A DNA stretch of 64,000 bases, from assembly GCA_018296165.2 (NCBI GenBank), contig JACKQL020000132.1, positions 55,991-119,990 of the forward strand, in the 5' to 3' direction. Shown one piece after another: positions 1-11,030 of the stretch. The position numbers were made by a program, and so were the translations under genes. Within the stretch, counting starts at the first letter, position 1, and the number at the start of each line of letters is the position of its first letter. This DNA comes from Termitomyces sp. T153 (taxonomy: Eukaryota; Basidiomycota; Agaricomycetes; Agaricales; Lyophyllaceae). The notes under the pieces are model-generated. The model searched no databases. It was not told the DNA's origin and saw only the letters and a program-made list of their open reading frames with translations.

Positions 1-826
1 CAGAGATGGCTAGAGTGAGGACTGGTATTGGGTGGGCAGGTGCAGGGTAACATAAGTTGATGACTGGAGCTGGGCACAGTGCAGAATGTGGGCACCAGAG
101 CTCCCTCCAGATCTCCATGAGTTGCCATTGGTTCTGGGCTACCTCATACCATGATGCAATCTTTTCATCATTAGAGCAACCCTTGACCAGATTTTTCATA
201 CATTCCCCCAGTGTGGGTTGCAAGCCTTTCTGGAAAGTAAGACATAGTTGAAGGCTATCAGAGTAAGCAGCCTGCTCCACCAGAGCCCAGAATGAGTTAA
301 TGTACTCATCCAGTGTATGCTTCCCTTGTTCATACTGCTCTCTATCACATAGCATCAAGGCCATGGTCTTGGCAGGGTCCAATGGGAAAAACTCCACATG
401 GAAGTCCTTCTCAAAGGTGGCCCAATCCAGAAAACTTCCAACACCTCCAGAGCAATGGAAAATTCACAGCATGTAGGTGGAGGTATGTCTGGTCTTTATG
501 TATGACAACACTCAGGTTATTTCAATGGGACATGGAATTTGTGGCTGTAAGGTAATTGGAGCTGCAGAGATGGGTGAGGACATGGTCAGAGCTGGTTCTG
601 CAGCCATGGGAGGGGTGGAGTTCAGGGTTAGGCATTCAAGCAACACCTGGAGTGATTGGGAGATGAGATCAGTTGTTTGATAGAGAGTAGAGAGTTTGGT
701 GGTAGAGTGTGTGAGAGATGATTGTGTTAGTTGCACCTGGGTTTCTAAGTGTAGTAGGTGAGTCCAGGCTTTGTCCTATAGGGCTGGGGCCTCTGAGGGT
801 GTGTCTGGGTTGGTGAGCTGAGACAT
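1..826 (-). pseudogene. Gag of gypsy element LTR-1 (partial, runs off window)
   Basis: Reads on the minus strand from an ATG at 826 (MSQLTNPDT...) toward position 1, so only the N-terminal part of Gag, the RNA-binding capsid precursor of a Ty3/gypsy retrotransposon, lies in the window. The N-terminal stretch (LLHLETQVQLTQSSL, then LISQSLQVLLECL) matches the Gag starts of LTR-2 at 11031 and LTR-7 at 56254. Farther down, near 60-180, the frame gives YEVAQNQWQLMEIW, equivalent to the YKVAWDQW block of LTR-2. Frames are interrupted, so it is decayed. The zinc knuckle and pol lie outside. The long plus-strand ORFs here are shadows. Identity rests on similarity to the other copies in this window and is secure; function is lost. 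Confidence 0.8.
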
Positions 827-933
827 AGAACTCCATGGTATCTAATCCTGGTGGGAAAGTGAAGAATAGTGGTGCAGAGGTTCCTTATAGCTATGAGGGG
901 CTTCTAGACCAGTTTTTAAAAGACTTTTTCTGC

Positions 934-1280
934 TGTAAGGGCAACCTCTGGAGCAGCAGATCAGAGTCACATAGCTAGCAGAGGAAAATCCAAAGTATAT
1001 TAGCAGAGTAGATGACAATACAATCAGCAACTAATTACCTATCAGAGGGGAATCTAAAGAGAACAAGTCTAAGGATCCTCCCTGCTTGGCATAGCACATC
1101 AGTGGTAGCAGAGGCATGGGAACTACTGTACAGAAGACTGGAGCTACTCCTAACCCTAGGGCAATGATTGCTGAGTTAATACAGAGAACTCCAGGTTCTG
1201 GAAAGAGCCCCAGAGATGTTGAACAAGCTGCAGAGGTGCTGGAACAAGTTGCAGAGGTCACAAATGGAAATCCCCTGATA
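934..1280 (-). repeat. 5' LTR of LTR-1
   Basis: Starts TGTAAGGGCA and ends CCCTGATA on the plus strand, which is the reverse of the TGTCAGAGG...GCCCTTACA form of this LTR family. Related copies lie at 10567-10924 (+), 51600-51969 and 56361-56730. At 347 bp it is slightly shorter than the 358-370 bp relatives. It lies just upstream of the minus-strand gag; 827-933 is the leader. The other LTR is outside the window, so the target duplication cannot be tested. Confidence 0.8.
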
Positions 1281-1508
1281 GTTTCTGCTTTCTGCACTTT
1301 ACTGCTGTTATCCTTCAGTTTTGGACAGTTGCTGAGTATGTGCTTCTTATTTCCCTCATCTATAAGAATCATCATTAGCTTGAATTCAGGATCAAACATT
1401 GTTTTTTATTGGGCACTTCCAATACTTTTTATCAGTTTACTTTTCAAGCCTTGATTATGTGAGTACTTATCAACTATTTTTTGATTCTTTGTTTATTGAT
1501 AAAATTCA
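1281..1508. other. Stretch between LTR-1 and Hel-1, no gene
   Basis: T-rich sequence without a supportable ORF. A possible splice donor (GTGAGT at 1459) and an acceptor-like ATTCAG ending at 1509 suggest that the last part is an intron of the Helitron gene, as at 16893 in Hel-2. The 5' end of the Helitron should lie here or just upstream but I cannot place it. Confidence 0.4.
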
Positions 1509-2760
1509 GGCCACCTTCTGGCTAGGAACTACCCAGTACTCCTGAGAGTCAAAGACAACAGTCTCACTCTCAAAGTAGACTACAATTATTGCAAATGACT
1601 GATCCTGATGATCAACATGCAAACTGAGGTAATAGAGCTTCTTCTCATAATTTTGAACAAGTCAATGCTGCTATGCTACCTGTGCCACCTGTGCCACCTT
1701 TGCATTTTGATTCTATAGCACAGGGTAGGAGTACTAATGCCCCCTTTATGAATGATGTTGCTTCTGGATCTTCTGAAAGACCTATGAGACTGCCAGCTAT
1801 CTTTAATGACCCATTTTATTTGAATGCTCCTGTGGGCCAGAGTATATATATACCTCCTGTAACACATTCTCCTGGGGGTTGGCTGCTCCATTGCAAAATC
1901 CTATTCCTCAGAATGTGCCTGCTGCACCTGTTTTGAGAAGGAATCAGCATAGACATAAGAATCAAACACACATGTCCCTTGCTCCTACTACTAATGTTAC
2001 ATCTACCTCTTCTTCTAGACAAAGAGGGCTCCCTCAACCACTACATGATATCTCCAGTGGACAAGCTGATCCTGCACTGAATAACTTGACCAGAGGAGAT
2101 ATTGCTTATAGAGAAATGATGTCTAACTATAATGCATCTCAAGAGCAACAAGCATTAGCAGCTTTCCAAGAGCAACAAAGACAAAGAAATATTGCTCAGG
2201 AACAGGATAGACAGAGGCTTGCTGCTCAACAATCAGATGCATTAGCTGCATTGGAGCAAGAAAGACAGAGATTAAGACAGAGATTGTTTGCTGAGCAAGA
2301 AGAAGCAAGACAAAGACAAGAAAGATATGATCAGAGATTAGCAGAGGAACAAAGACTTGCAGCTCAGCTGGAGGAGGCTAGACAGAGACAAGAGAGACAT
2401 GAGCAAAGATTAGCAGAGCAAGATCCTGAACATAGGCCTTTCAATAATGTTTTAGCTCAAAGGATTTTACAACTATGGGAGGGCCAACATTTAGCTGATT
2501 TAGAAGAAGATTTCAATGGTTTTGCTCTTCAAGATAATATTGAACTGGAAAATATTCATGCAGCCTTTGATGAAATAATGCTGTACCCTCTGGAACATTT
2601 TGAAGAACCTAGGGAAAACATGAATGATTTTGGAGAACAAGTCTTTAATGGCTTGCCTCCTCAAAATGACATACCTCCTGAAGATGACTTGGAATATGTT
2701 AATCCTGCTGAACATGGTCCTCAGAATAACATACTTCATGAAGATGACTTGGATCTTGCT
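1509..2760 (+). pseudogene. N-terminal region of Helitron gene (Hel-1 remnant)
   Basis: Encodes the region upstream of the Rep domain. An opening part with TPESQRQQ-like and MTDPD blocks is shared with Hel-2. A Pro-rich part contains the LxGWxAPLQNPI motif that occurs twice in Hel-2. A long Gln/Arg/Glu-rich coiled coil follows at about 2130-2420 (repeats such as QEQQRQR and RQRQERYDQRLAE). An acidic repeat region with DIPPEDDLEYVNP comes last. A frameshift near 1875 and a stop near 1626 break it, but 1879-2865 is one open frame. That frame ends by reading into the Helitron 3' end (AKGIDCSSSLYIM), so any product would be a chimera without nuclease or helicase. Confidence 0.65.
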
Positions 2761-2811
2761 AGAAATATACCAACCAAACAAAGTGAGGTTGGGTCTGGGA
2801 TGAAGCAAGAA

Positions 2812-2843
2812 CTACAGGCCCATGCCAAAGGCATAGACTGTAG
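2812..2843 (+). other. Helitron 3' terminal hairpin (Hel-1)
   Basis: Inverted repeat CTACAGgCCcATGCC / GGCATAGACTGTAG around an AAA loop, four bases before the element end at 2847. It is equivalent to 22969-23004 and 58523-58558. Helitrons typically carry such a hairpin close to the 3' end. Confidence 0.75.
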
Positions 2844-2847
2844 CTCA

Positions 2848-3060
2848 TCTCTATATATTATGTGATGATGGACATGGAAAAGTGGCTGTACCTATGCAAC
2901 AACTTCTGTGCTGAGTAAGGCTGAACAAGAACCTTCCTTTTTGAGTAGCTTGGCTGTTTTTTGCACTTTGAATAAGGAGAGAAATGGCATAACAGACAGC
3001 TTTGGTTGATAGCATGTGTACAATGAATCTATTGTTCTCTTGAGCCATCAAGGTTGATAT
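2848..3060 (+). pseudogene. Fragment of an unknown repeated gene, hit by Hel-1
   Basis: The 60-80 bp after the Helitron end (tatattatgtgatgatgg...) are similar to 16372-16430, where the same sequence continues a reading frame containing DSDGFPIL. In one frame both copies read DxGHGxVAVPMQ. I do not recognise the family. The rest of the stretch is AT-rich without a usable frame. Confidence 0.4.
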
Positions 3061-4820
3061 CTCAGGCAATATTCAACTATCTTCAGCCTTTTTCAGGCAT
3101 CACTTATGTACAGGGTAGGGCACTACAAGTGAATGTGTCAGACATTGTAGTGGAACATGTTTTGTATTGTATGCTACTTGTCCAGCAGAGTCCTCTGCAT
3201 TGTAGTGGAAGTTAATAATGTTACATCTGCAATAGTGCCATTGCAATGTTACAATGTGTCATCATAAACACTCTGAGCAGACATCTTTGACTGCTGATGT
3301 GCTCCTATGCCGCCTAGTGCCGTGCAGGAACCTAAAGAGAGGACCTGACACTAGTCACTAGATAGGGTAGCTGGCAGTAGGAATTTAATAGTTGAGGGCG
3401 AGTCAGTAACCATCCCAGAGAACTAGAGCAAAGGTTGTGTTGTAGGGCGAAGCAGAAAGAAGGCACTATCGCTAGCTGAGGTTGTTGTAATGGTGGTGAG
3501 AAGAGTAGGGAAAGAGCAGACGGTAGAGGAAGGAGGGGAACTAGGGGACAAACGTGATCTAGTCACTAGCCAAAGTTGCTAGCGTTGCTAAGTTGAATTA
3601 ATGTGAATAGGCACCCACAGTTGGTACCAAACTAAGTCAAAGTCAAAGTTGAGGAGGCTTGTTGCTAAGCCAGAGTCAAAGACAGGATAAGGGGAAGAAA
3701 GGCAAAGTGTAATCTCAAGCTGGTAGGCTTAGAGAGAGAGAGAGGGAGCAGCTAGTCGACTTGGAAGGGGGTTCTCTGTTCTCTTCTCCATGGGTATGTG
3801 TATGTATGTAGTGTCTATGTACAATCAGTATTTATATGTTTTGAAGTATAGTATGTGAAAGTAAACAAATAAATACTACAAGCGACAGTGTCTGTCACTG
3901 TGCTTATGGTGCATATAAGGCATCAGTCTGTGACTAAATGAAAAATCCTAGGTGAAGTCTTGGCAACGCTTAATTGCTAACAAAAACCAAAATAAGAAAA
4001 AAGTCTGATGTCAACACCTGAAGCGTAGACGCCATTCAAGTATGTTGGTAAGCTCAGCAAACAAACTGATAGTAAAAAGGTACGTGTCTGATAATTTGTC
4101 CATATATGGTGGAAGAACGTTGTTTTGTTTGCCAGGATCACTAAGGTTGCTAATAGTCATTGCTAGGGGGTCTAGGCTTTGATGATCTAGGCCCAAGCTC
4201 CAGACTCCATGTGATATTTCTCGTGCTCGATAAGTCTCATGGTTGCTAGGGTCTCGTGCTTTGGTCCGACCCTTGGGCTCGGTCCCATGTGCTGAGTGTT
4301 GTGACTTGTATCAAATACAAAGTAGTCAGCTGCCGCTAAGTCCGCAATGCCAAAAGAATGCCGAAAATGGTGCTCAGCAATAACTGGGGCTCATCACTGC
4401 CCTCTTGGTTTGTGGGAGTAGTAAATTGTATTGTTGTCAACAGTATCAGCAGACAGCCATTGTCCACTTTCCATTGTTCTATCTACATCAATGGCTCCAT
4501 CTTCCAAGTTCTGCTTCCAAATCCAAGAAGAAAGCAGTGTTGGTTATATACTCAAAGCTGGAAGGGTTCCTACAACACTTGATGTCATGCTTGATGAAGT
4601 TGAAGTTTCTGAGAGAACATTAGAAATGTCAGCAAAGTCAGGTGGGGTGAAAGAGCCAATGGGCCTACATCCACCATGATCTCTTGCTCACTGGAAAGCT
4701 TGTGCTGTCAGAAACAATTAGGTCTGCCAGGTAAATGATGCAGATTGACTCATGTTTCTGGTACAGCATCTCAATGCATCTCTTGTCCTCACATGGTGTT
4801 ACTCTTTCATCATATCTTTT
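3061..4820. other. Non-coding stretch, partly CpG-retaining
   Basis: No ORF with recognisable content. About 3300-4380 differs from its neighbours in keeping many CpG dinucleotides (for example gggcgagtcag, aagcgacagtg, tcgtgctcga), and it holds a short GA run near 3730. This may be an unrecognised younger insertion or a host intergenic remnant. From 4400 on the sequence is CpG-poor again and the short plus-strand ORFs (4358-4679) show no domain or repeat. Confidence 0.4.
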
Positions 4821-6245
4821 TCACTCCTCCACATCATTCTTCTGAGGAATAGGGGAAGTACCAGATGAACTTTCATCATCTGGTGGAGTCAAATGGGCTG
4901 GCCAGTCCATGTTTGGTGTCTGTTGCAAAGTTGCTGTCCACAGATGTGAATTGTGATCTGGAATGAATAGAAATGGTGCAGGATCACTATCCATTGCAGA
5001 AATTGGTGATAGTCCTGGTGGAATGATGAGGGGGGGATCTCTCTGGCAGGTTGGTCTGCTATGTGGATGCATGTTATATTTGCCAGTACATTATCTGAAG
5101 ATCCAGCAATTGAAGTTATATTGTCAGATCTGGCATCCAATGCAATGAAAGGGAAGGAAGACTATCATCCCTCAGTACATTGCCATTGTCAAATAATACC
5201 TCCTTGTCAGATTCATCATCTGTCACTATAGACAAAGGAGAAAGCCCACCATCATCCAGTTCACCTCTGCTGTCAGCCCTGTCACCATTGTCAGACTCAT
5301 CATCCATCACCATGAATGGAGGAGAAAGCCTGCCATCATTTGGCTCCCCTCTACTATCTGACCTGTTGTTAGATGCAATGAAGAGTGGTGGGAGGTGTTC
5401 CTTATCTGATCCACTTTCCTCAGCATGAAACAGAAGTGGAATGTTGTTGAACTGGTATGGCTCAAAAGTCATACCCTGAGGTCTGGATCATCAAACAATG
5501 GATTCTCAACCTCCATCCATTCCTCATCACTTTGTGCCAGTGAGAAGAAGCTTTGCCAAACAAGGGAAATGGGATGGGAAAGTGATTGAGACTGTGCTTG
5601 TGCTTGAATAGCAGATGATTTTCTTGTAGGGTTATAGATGAGCCCAGGATTCTTCCTACTTTTAAGGAAGAGGTGGTGGAATGAATGGCATGGATTGGAA
5701 GGATCAATAGCCTTGTCAAGCATTGATGGAGGCCATGCAGGTGATTGAGTGTCAGGCACAGAGGTTGGAGAGGCACAGTCAGATAGTATTGCACCATTGC
5801 TACTCATGGAATTAGTGATTGAGTCAATACCAGTGAGTTCTCCTAAGTGTGACAGCACAATAGAATTGGCACTGGAGAGGTGAGCAGAGCTGGGTCTGGC
5901 AGACAGACTTGAAAATTGGCAGATTAGGTCATTTGCTATCAATCAAAATTTGGGTCCAGCTGCTGATTGGAACCTGTCTAGAGCCAAGAGGGCTTTCTGC
6001 TAGATGCTGCTTTGGCTTGACAATTCTTCATTGCAAGTTGCATTTTGATGGATAAGGAGACAACCCTCAGCAATCTCATCAGTTAGGTGCTTGGTCTTGA
6101 TACCTATATAGTTCCACCAATCACAGCCATACCAATGTACAACTTGATCTGGATGGGTGGGAACTGTCCATGCCTGAAAGGACTCCTGGACTTCTTGAGG
6201 GATGTCATCTCTGTCTGCCAGAGGAGACCAACAGCTCAAACACAT
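4821..6245 (-). pseudogene. Unknown Ser/Asp-rich ORF group downstream of the KDZ gene
   Basis: Minus-strand open frames follow one another: 6245-6000 (WYGCDWWNYIG), 5942-5469 (Ser-rich, with SSLSARPSSAHLSSANS), 5472-5116 and 5072-4821. The 5472-5116 part holds two imperfect acidic repeats of about 32 residues with LSPLSIVTDDESDKE and LSPPFMVMDDESDNG. They share orientation with the KDZ transposase and lie beyond its 3' end, so they may be an accessory gene of that element or exons of an unrelated one. I recognise no domain. Exon joins were not resolved and frames are broken. Confidence 0.35.
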
Positions 6246-6761
6246 GATGAGGTCTGGAACATTGTATTTGATGTTGTTTAATGCTGCTATACCCAGATAT
6301 AGGAGAATATAGTTCTGGCCCAGATATCAGATAAACTACATTGCAATCCAAGACACCTTACCAATTCTTTATCCAGGTGTTGTAACATCCACCTATGATC
6401 CTTGTATTCCTCAAGGTTGCCATAAATGGCAAGTCCTGCATGCACCTATGATTCAACATAAAGTATCAGGTGTTAGAGACCCAGTGATCATTGGTCAACT
6501 GAGGCTTGGGTTCATAGAGCAGCAGTAGAGGCCATGTTAGAGTACAAAGCTATAAGGTTATGAGCTAGTAGTTGGGGAAAGTAGGACTTTTACAGCAGCA
6601 GAGTTAACAATCTAGACTACACATGACATTGTTCCAAAGTAATAAGGTTGCAAATCTGCTATAAAAAGGGCAGCTCTGGTTGGCATGGCAGATGGGATGT
6701 GCATGATGAATCTGGTATATATGGCATAATCAGCCATTTGTTCATCCCATTGCACTTTCCA
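6246..6761. other. Stretch between unknown ORFs and KDZ gene
   Basis: No supportable frame. AT-rich, CpG-poor sequence that may include introns or untranslated sequence of the flanking minus-strand genes. Confidence 0.3.
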
Positions 6762-9700
6762 TTACAAAGGTGTTGTTGCCCTTTGAGGAGGTGTAAAATC
6801 ATTGTATACCCTTCTGAACTTATGAGTTGCCAAAGAACTCAGTTTATGCCACATGGCCACCTTTTTATCAGCATAGGCTTGGAGGCCTTTTTTCTTGGCT
6901 GACATGCCCCTCTTGGACCAGATTTCTGTCTGCTTAAGGAAATAGCAAACAGTCCATTCCATTTCACTAGTCACAAGCTGACATTCTTCTGTCCATCTGT
7001 TTTGTTGTGCTCTTGTGCAGAAGTAGTGCACTCAATGGACTGGTGAGATTGATTATGAATTTGATACTGGAAAATTGAAGAGGAAAGTGGGCCAATGCAT
7101 TGGCAACAAATGAATGGATATGGTGAATGAATGGAATCAGCAGGCAGATCGAGAATGATATGACAGATATCTGAGTGAAAAGCAACTTACATTCATAGAG
7201 AGTTTCGGGGTCATTGTCCATATCTGGATTAGCTTGCTATATTCAAGAAACCTTTATTCTCAATGATCCAGGAATATTTGGATCACATAGCTGTGCTTGC
7301 CATAAGATCTACTTTCTGCAGAAGACAATATTTTTTGTTGAATGCAGAATCTATGCCTAATTACATAAGAGCACTGCAACATTTTCCATAGGCCCTGGCT
7401 TTGATAGAAATGGCTGCCTGAATTTTGTCAATTGATGCCCTGGATTGGGTTTTGACACTTTTGCTTGGAGCTACCCAGACAACATGAGAATACATGAAAG
7501 ATTTTTTGGAAATGAGCTCTTGGAGTGCTTGAATATGCCTTTTGATTTGAAGCAAATGCAATTGCCTTTCAATACTGGATAGTTCTGAGCAATCACCAGA
7601 AATTGTTGATGGCAAGGATATTTCAAAGTCTTCTGGTGCAGCAGAATCCAGTTCCAACAGTGGATCTGGTCTGGCTAGTGGGTTTGCCACCAGATATGGC
7701 AATGTTACATTGTGATCTGATGTTTCTTAATCAAATCCACCAGAAACCTCATCCACCTCAAGTGGTGTAGTCCTTTGTGAATTTGGAGAATAACTATGCT
7801 TGGCTTGGGAAGCAGCCAGAACATTCAGTTGAACCCTTAACAATTCTCTGTCTGCTTCAACCTTTTGTCACTCATCCTCCCATGCCTGCCAACTCATCCA
7901 ACAGACATAGTCTTGCAATGCAATCCTGATATACCACTTAGTGTAACAGTGGTGAAACCATCTGGGTTTGACTCACTGCCATTCTTCAATGTCAAGTGCA
8001 AGTTGGATCCAGAATGTATCAGTATCTGGCATCTGACCCCCAGCTTCCAATCCAGTGTCTGCCAGATCACCACCATATCTTGCTTGGAGGCCTATAGTCT
8101 GAGCCTTAAGGATGTCCATTGCCTTTTTGTCTTGGTCCATCAGACTTTCAGCAATGGTGATCTCAGCCTCCCAGCTTGATATCAGTTCTGCTGAGATTCC
8201 CATGGACAGTTCAGCAAAATAATGAACAGCAGCCTCCCTCATCTCAATGGATGTCAAGTATTTTTGACATAGGAAAGGAACCATATCAAGTAACTTCTTC
8301 CAGTTGGAGTCACACATATGATTGTTAAGGATGAGTAGCAGTTCATGCCATCTGTGAAACTTCATTGAGAGTAGACCAAAGACTTTCAATTATCTCCTCA
8401 GCAATGTGGCCAACTCCTGGAATAAATAATGGGGAAAAAGCAATTTTCCTTGGGGTCATGGACATGAAGGAGGCTAATTGCATATTCAACCAGTAGATTA
8501 TCTGGTAAAACTTCCCCTGCCTCTGCTAATTGTTTGAAAAACTTGACACACCACTGGCATGCTATATTATATACCAGTAAGAGATGCTTAATAGATTCCA
8601 TGTTGGTTGTCTTCAGTGCACATGTGATGGAAAAGTCTGTATACACTTGGCCTTCACCACAGGTTAAGTTTGTTACACTGTTGGAAGCAAGGCAGCCATG
8701 GCAGGTGCATGCTGTTGCAACAACTCCAGTAATGTTGCATGATTTGTTCAATAGAAGTGCCTTTTTGATGGCCTTGAAAGTGTTTTCACAAGGAGCTCCC
8801 TGGCAATAGACCCAGGAGAGGTTAATAGTGGACAGTGGATGGCAAATAGCAGACAGTGGACAGTGGATATTGGATGGCAGATACAGACAATCTGGATGCA
8901 AACATTGATAGTCAATCAATAATGGCACATGTTAGTAATCTGAGGAAAAACTCACCATTAGTCTATCCTTTGAGAAATTAAGATATTCATTAAGTTCATC
9001 CCTCCTGGGTATCATTCCACCTCCTTCAGAATGTCAATCATCCCAAGCAGGATTATGATGATGGATATGATCTGCCTTGAAGTTTCCATCCATCATCAAT
9101 GAGTGATTGAACTTCCACTAAAATGATTCTTCCTTCCAGTTTGATGGAATATTCACTCCTGGTTGAGGGCAAGTGGAACAGAATATTGCAAGCTCACCAT
9201 GCTCTAGTGCCATTAGTTCTTTCATCTCATCATGTCCAAAACCTGCCCATTTCAATCTTCTTAACCAGCACCATGAATGCAAAAGTTGTCATAATTCACA
9301 ATAGAGGTTATCTACTTCACCTGAAGAAGCAATTGATGAAGTGATCCTTGCAAGTTTGTGCCAATACTAATAAGCAGAGGCTTTGCACGCTAAATTAGTC
9401 AGACAAAAATCATCCAGAATGGCTGTTGTAAAATATGTTCTTGTTCTGTCAAATGTGCTGGGAATCAGCTGGGAGTGAATGACATCCTTGACCCAGAGAT
9501 CTTGACCAGAACACTTGCATGCAACAGCACTGATGTAGTGCACACCAGTTGTGTGTACAATGCATGCAATTGGGTTTCCAAGACAATCAATTCTCTCAAT
9601 ATAGCACTGATGTGCAGATGGCAAATTGAAACCAGCAGTGGCTGCAGAGGGAGGAAGTCCATCAACATGAGCAGTATGATTTTCCTCCATTTCTTGTGGT

Positions 9701-9969
9701 TCATGCAAAGGAACATCTTCCATTAGTACTTGTTCCAATGGCAGTTCTCCACCTTCCATTGTGTCATTGTCCTCTAGTTCCTGTCACTCCTCCTCTAGTA
9801 TCTGAATTCTAACCAGAATTTTGGCATGTGAGGTAGGCATAGAGACATTTGATGGATTTGACCCCAGATCCATGAAATCTGCTGACAAAAACCATTGCTC
9901 CTGCTGCAGCAATGGATTGGACAGTGGATCTGCCACCTTGTGGGATGGATCCACTGCTAAGAACTGCAT
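6762..9969 (-). pseudogene. KDZ-family transposase with CxC cluster, decayed
   Basis: Kyakuja-Dileera-Zisupton transposases are DDE-type enzymes of DNA transposons common in mushrooms. Reading down the minus strand: an N-terminal acidic part (9969-9780); a Cys cluster region (AVACKCSGQDLW, then an LIPSTFDRTRTYFTT block, 9600-9380); the signature CSTCPQPGVNIPSNW near 9170; MMDGNFKADH near 9085 (first catalytic Asp region); a CENTFKA block; GVVATACTCHGC and LTCGEGQVYTDFS near 8690-8620; YNIACQW near 8555; LHVHDPKENCF near 8460; NWKKL and AELISSWEAEI (8300-8170); and a C-terminal RAQQNRWTEECQLVTSEMEW (7010-6950). Several stops and frame changes interrupt it, so it is dead. No terminal inverted repeats were found. 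Family assignment is firm; exact exon ends are not. Confidence 0.8.
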
Positions 9970-10067
9970 TTCCAGGGACAGATTACTTGATTAAAACTGC
10001 ATTTCTGCTGGTGGATCCAGTGTCAGAAACATGTTGCTATTGATCCTTATATCTACATCAATATCAA

Positions 10068-10444
10068 TTAGTTCATCACGATCTGTATTAGTAATTTCAG
10101 CATGCCTGATAACACTCCACCATGGCAATTGTGAATTTCATGGTGGGGAACATAGAGATAGCCACCTGCATCAGATAAGTTCATGAGCTGGAAGTATTTG
10201 CCATTCCATATCTCTGGTTGGTAAAGTGGGTTGGACTGGTGTGTTTGGTGTAAACACCTATGACAAAGAAGTCTTGAACCCATGCAATCATGGCATCACC
10301 ATCATGCAAGATGTTTGTCAGGACATGCATGATGATGGCTAATATCACCAATGGATTCACAACTGAGTAAACCATTGAGAAACTGTGGAACATAGTTGAT
10401 GAAGTCATTGAGATAGTCTGCCTGTGTCTATAAGATATAAACAA
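10068..10444 (-). pseudogene. Unknown ORF remnant upstream of KDZ gene
   Basis: Two overlapping minus-strand frames (10444-10181 and 10283-10068) appear to be one frameshifted coding stretch: HDGDAMIAWVQDFFVIGVYTKHT, then WNGKYFQLMNLSDAGGYLYVPHH. The composition looks protein-like (aromatic, few low-complexity runs), but I do not recognise the family. It lies just upstream of the transposase in the same orientation and may be part of the same element. Confidence 0.35.
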
Positions 10445-10566
10445 TCATATGTTGCACAATTTTTCCATGAAAATTTACCTTGCCATGCTTTATGGGAACA
10501 GGATATATATCATCTACCATTGTAGCATCCCTAAAGAAATTATGGTCATCATTGGTGGCTAGGAAT

Positions 10567-10924
10567 TGTCAGGGAACTTCCATTTGACTTCCATTTCTGA
10601 TCTCCATGACTGGTTCCAGCACCTCCACAGCTTGTTTGATGTCTCTGGGCTCCTTCTAGAACCCCAGAGTTCTCTATATTACCTCAGCAGTCATTGCCCT
10701 AGGGTTAGGAGTAACTCCAGTCTTCTGTACAGTAGTTCCCATGCCTCCACTGCTGCTAATGTGCTATGCTAAGCAGTAGAGATCCTTAGACTTGTTCTCT
10801 TCAGATTCCTCTCTGCTAGGTGATTAGTTACTGATTGTATTGTTGTCTACTCTGCTAATATACTTTGGATTTCCCTCCACTAGCTGCATGACTCTGATCT
10901 GCTGCCCTGGAGGTTGCCCTTACA
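10567..10924 (+). repeat. 5' LTR of LTR-2
   Basis: Begins TGTCAGGGAAC and ends GCCCTTACA (358 bp), the plus-oriented form of the LTR family also seen at 934, 51600 and 56361. The sequence directly after it (GCAGAACAAGTCTC) is conserved in the family, with no obvious tRNA-complementary primer site starting at the LTR edge. Confidence 0.85.
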
Positions 10925-11030
10925 GCAGAACAAGTCTCCTAAAACTGGTCTGGAAGCCCCTCATAGCTGCAAGAAACCTCCAAGCCACTACTTATCACTT
11001 CTCCACCAGGACTAAACACTGCAGAGTTTG

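Larger units (their letters stand above)
1509..2847 (+). mobile_element. Hel-1: internally deleted, non-autonomous Helitron
   Basis: The first 1.25 kb align in translation with the N-terminal part of the Hel-2 gene, and the last ~90 bp align with the Hel-2 3' end. Everything between (the Rep HUH nuclease and the helicase) is missing, with the join near 2760. The 3' end carries the family repeat (caaagtgaggttgggtctgg), the AAA-loop hairpin and a terminus CTCA followed by T at 2848, as expected for insertion between A and T. The 5' end is not defined. Confidence 0.7.

Noticed and set aside
4358..4679. Three overlapping plus-strand ORFs of 72-82 codons
   Set aside because: Different frames open over the same bases, no domain, no second copy.
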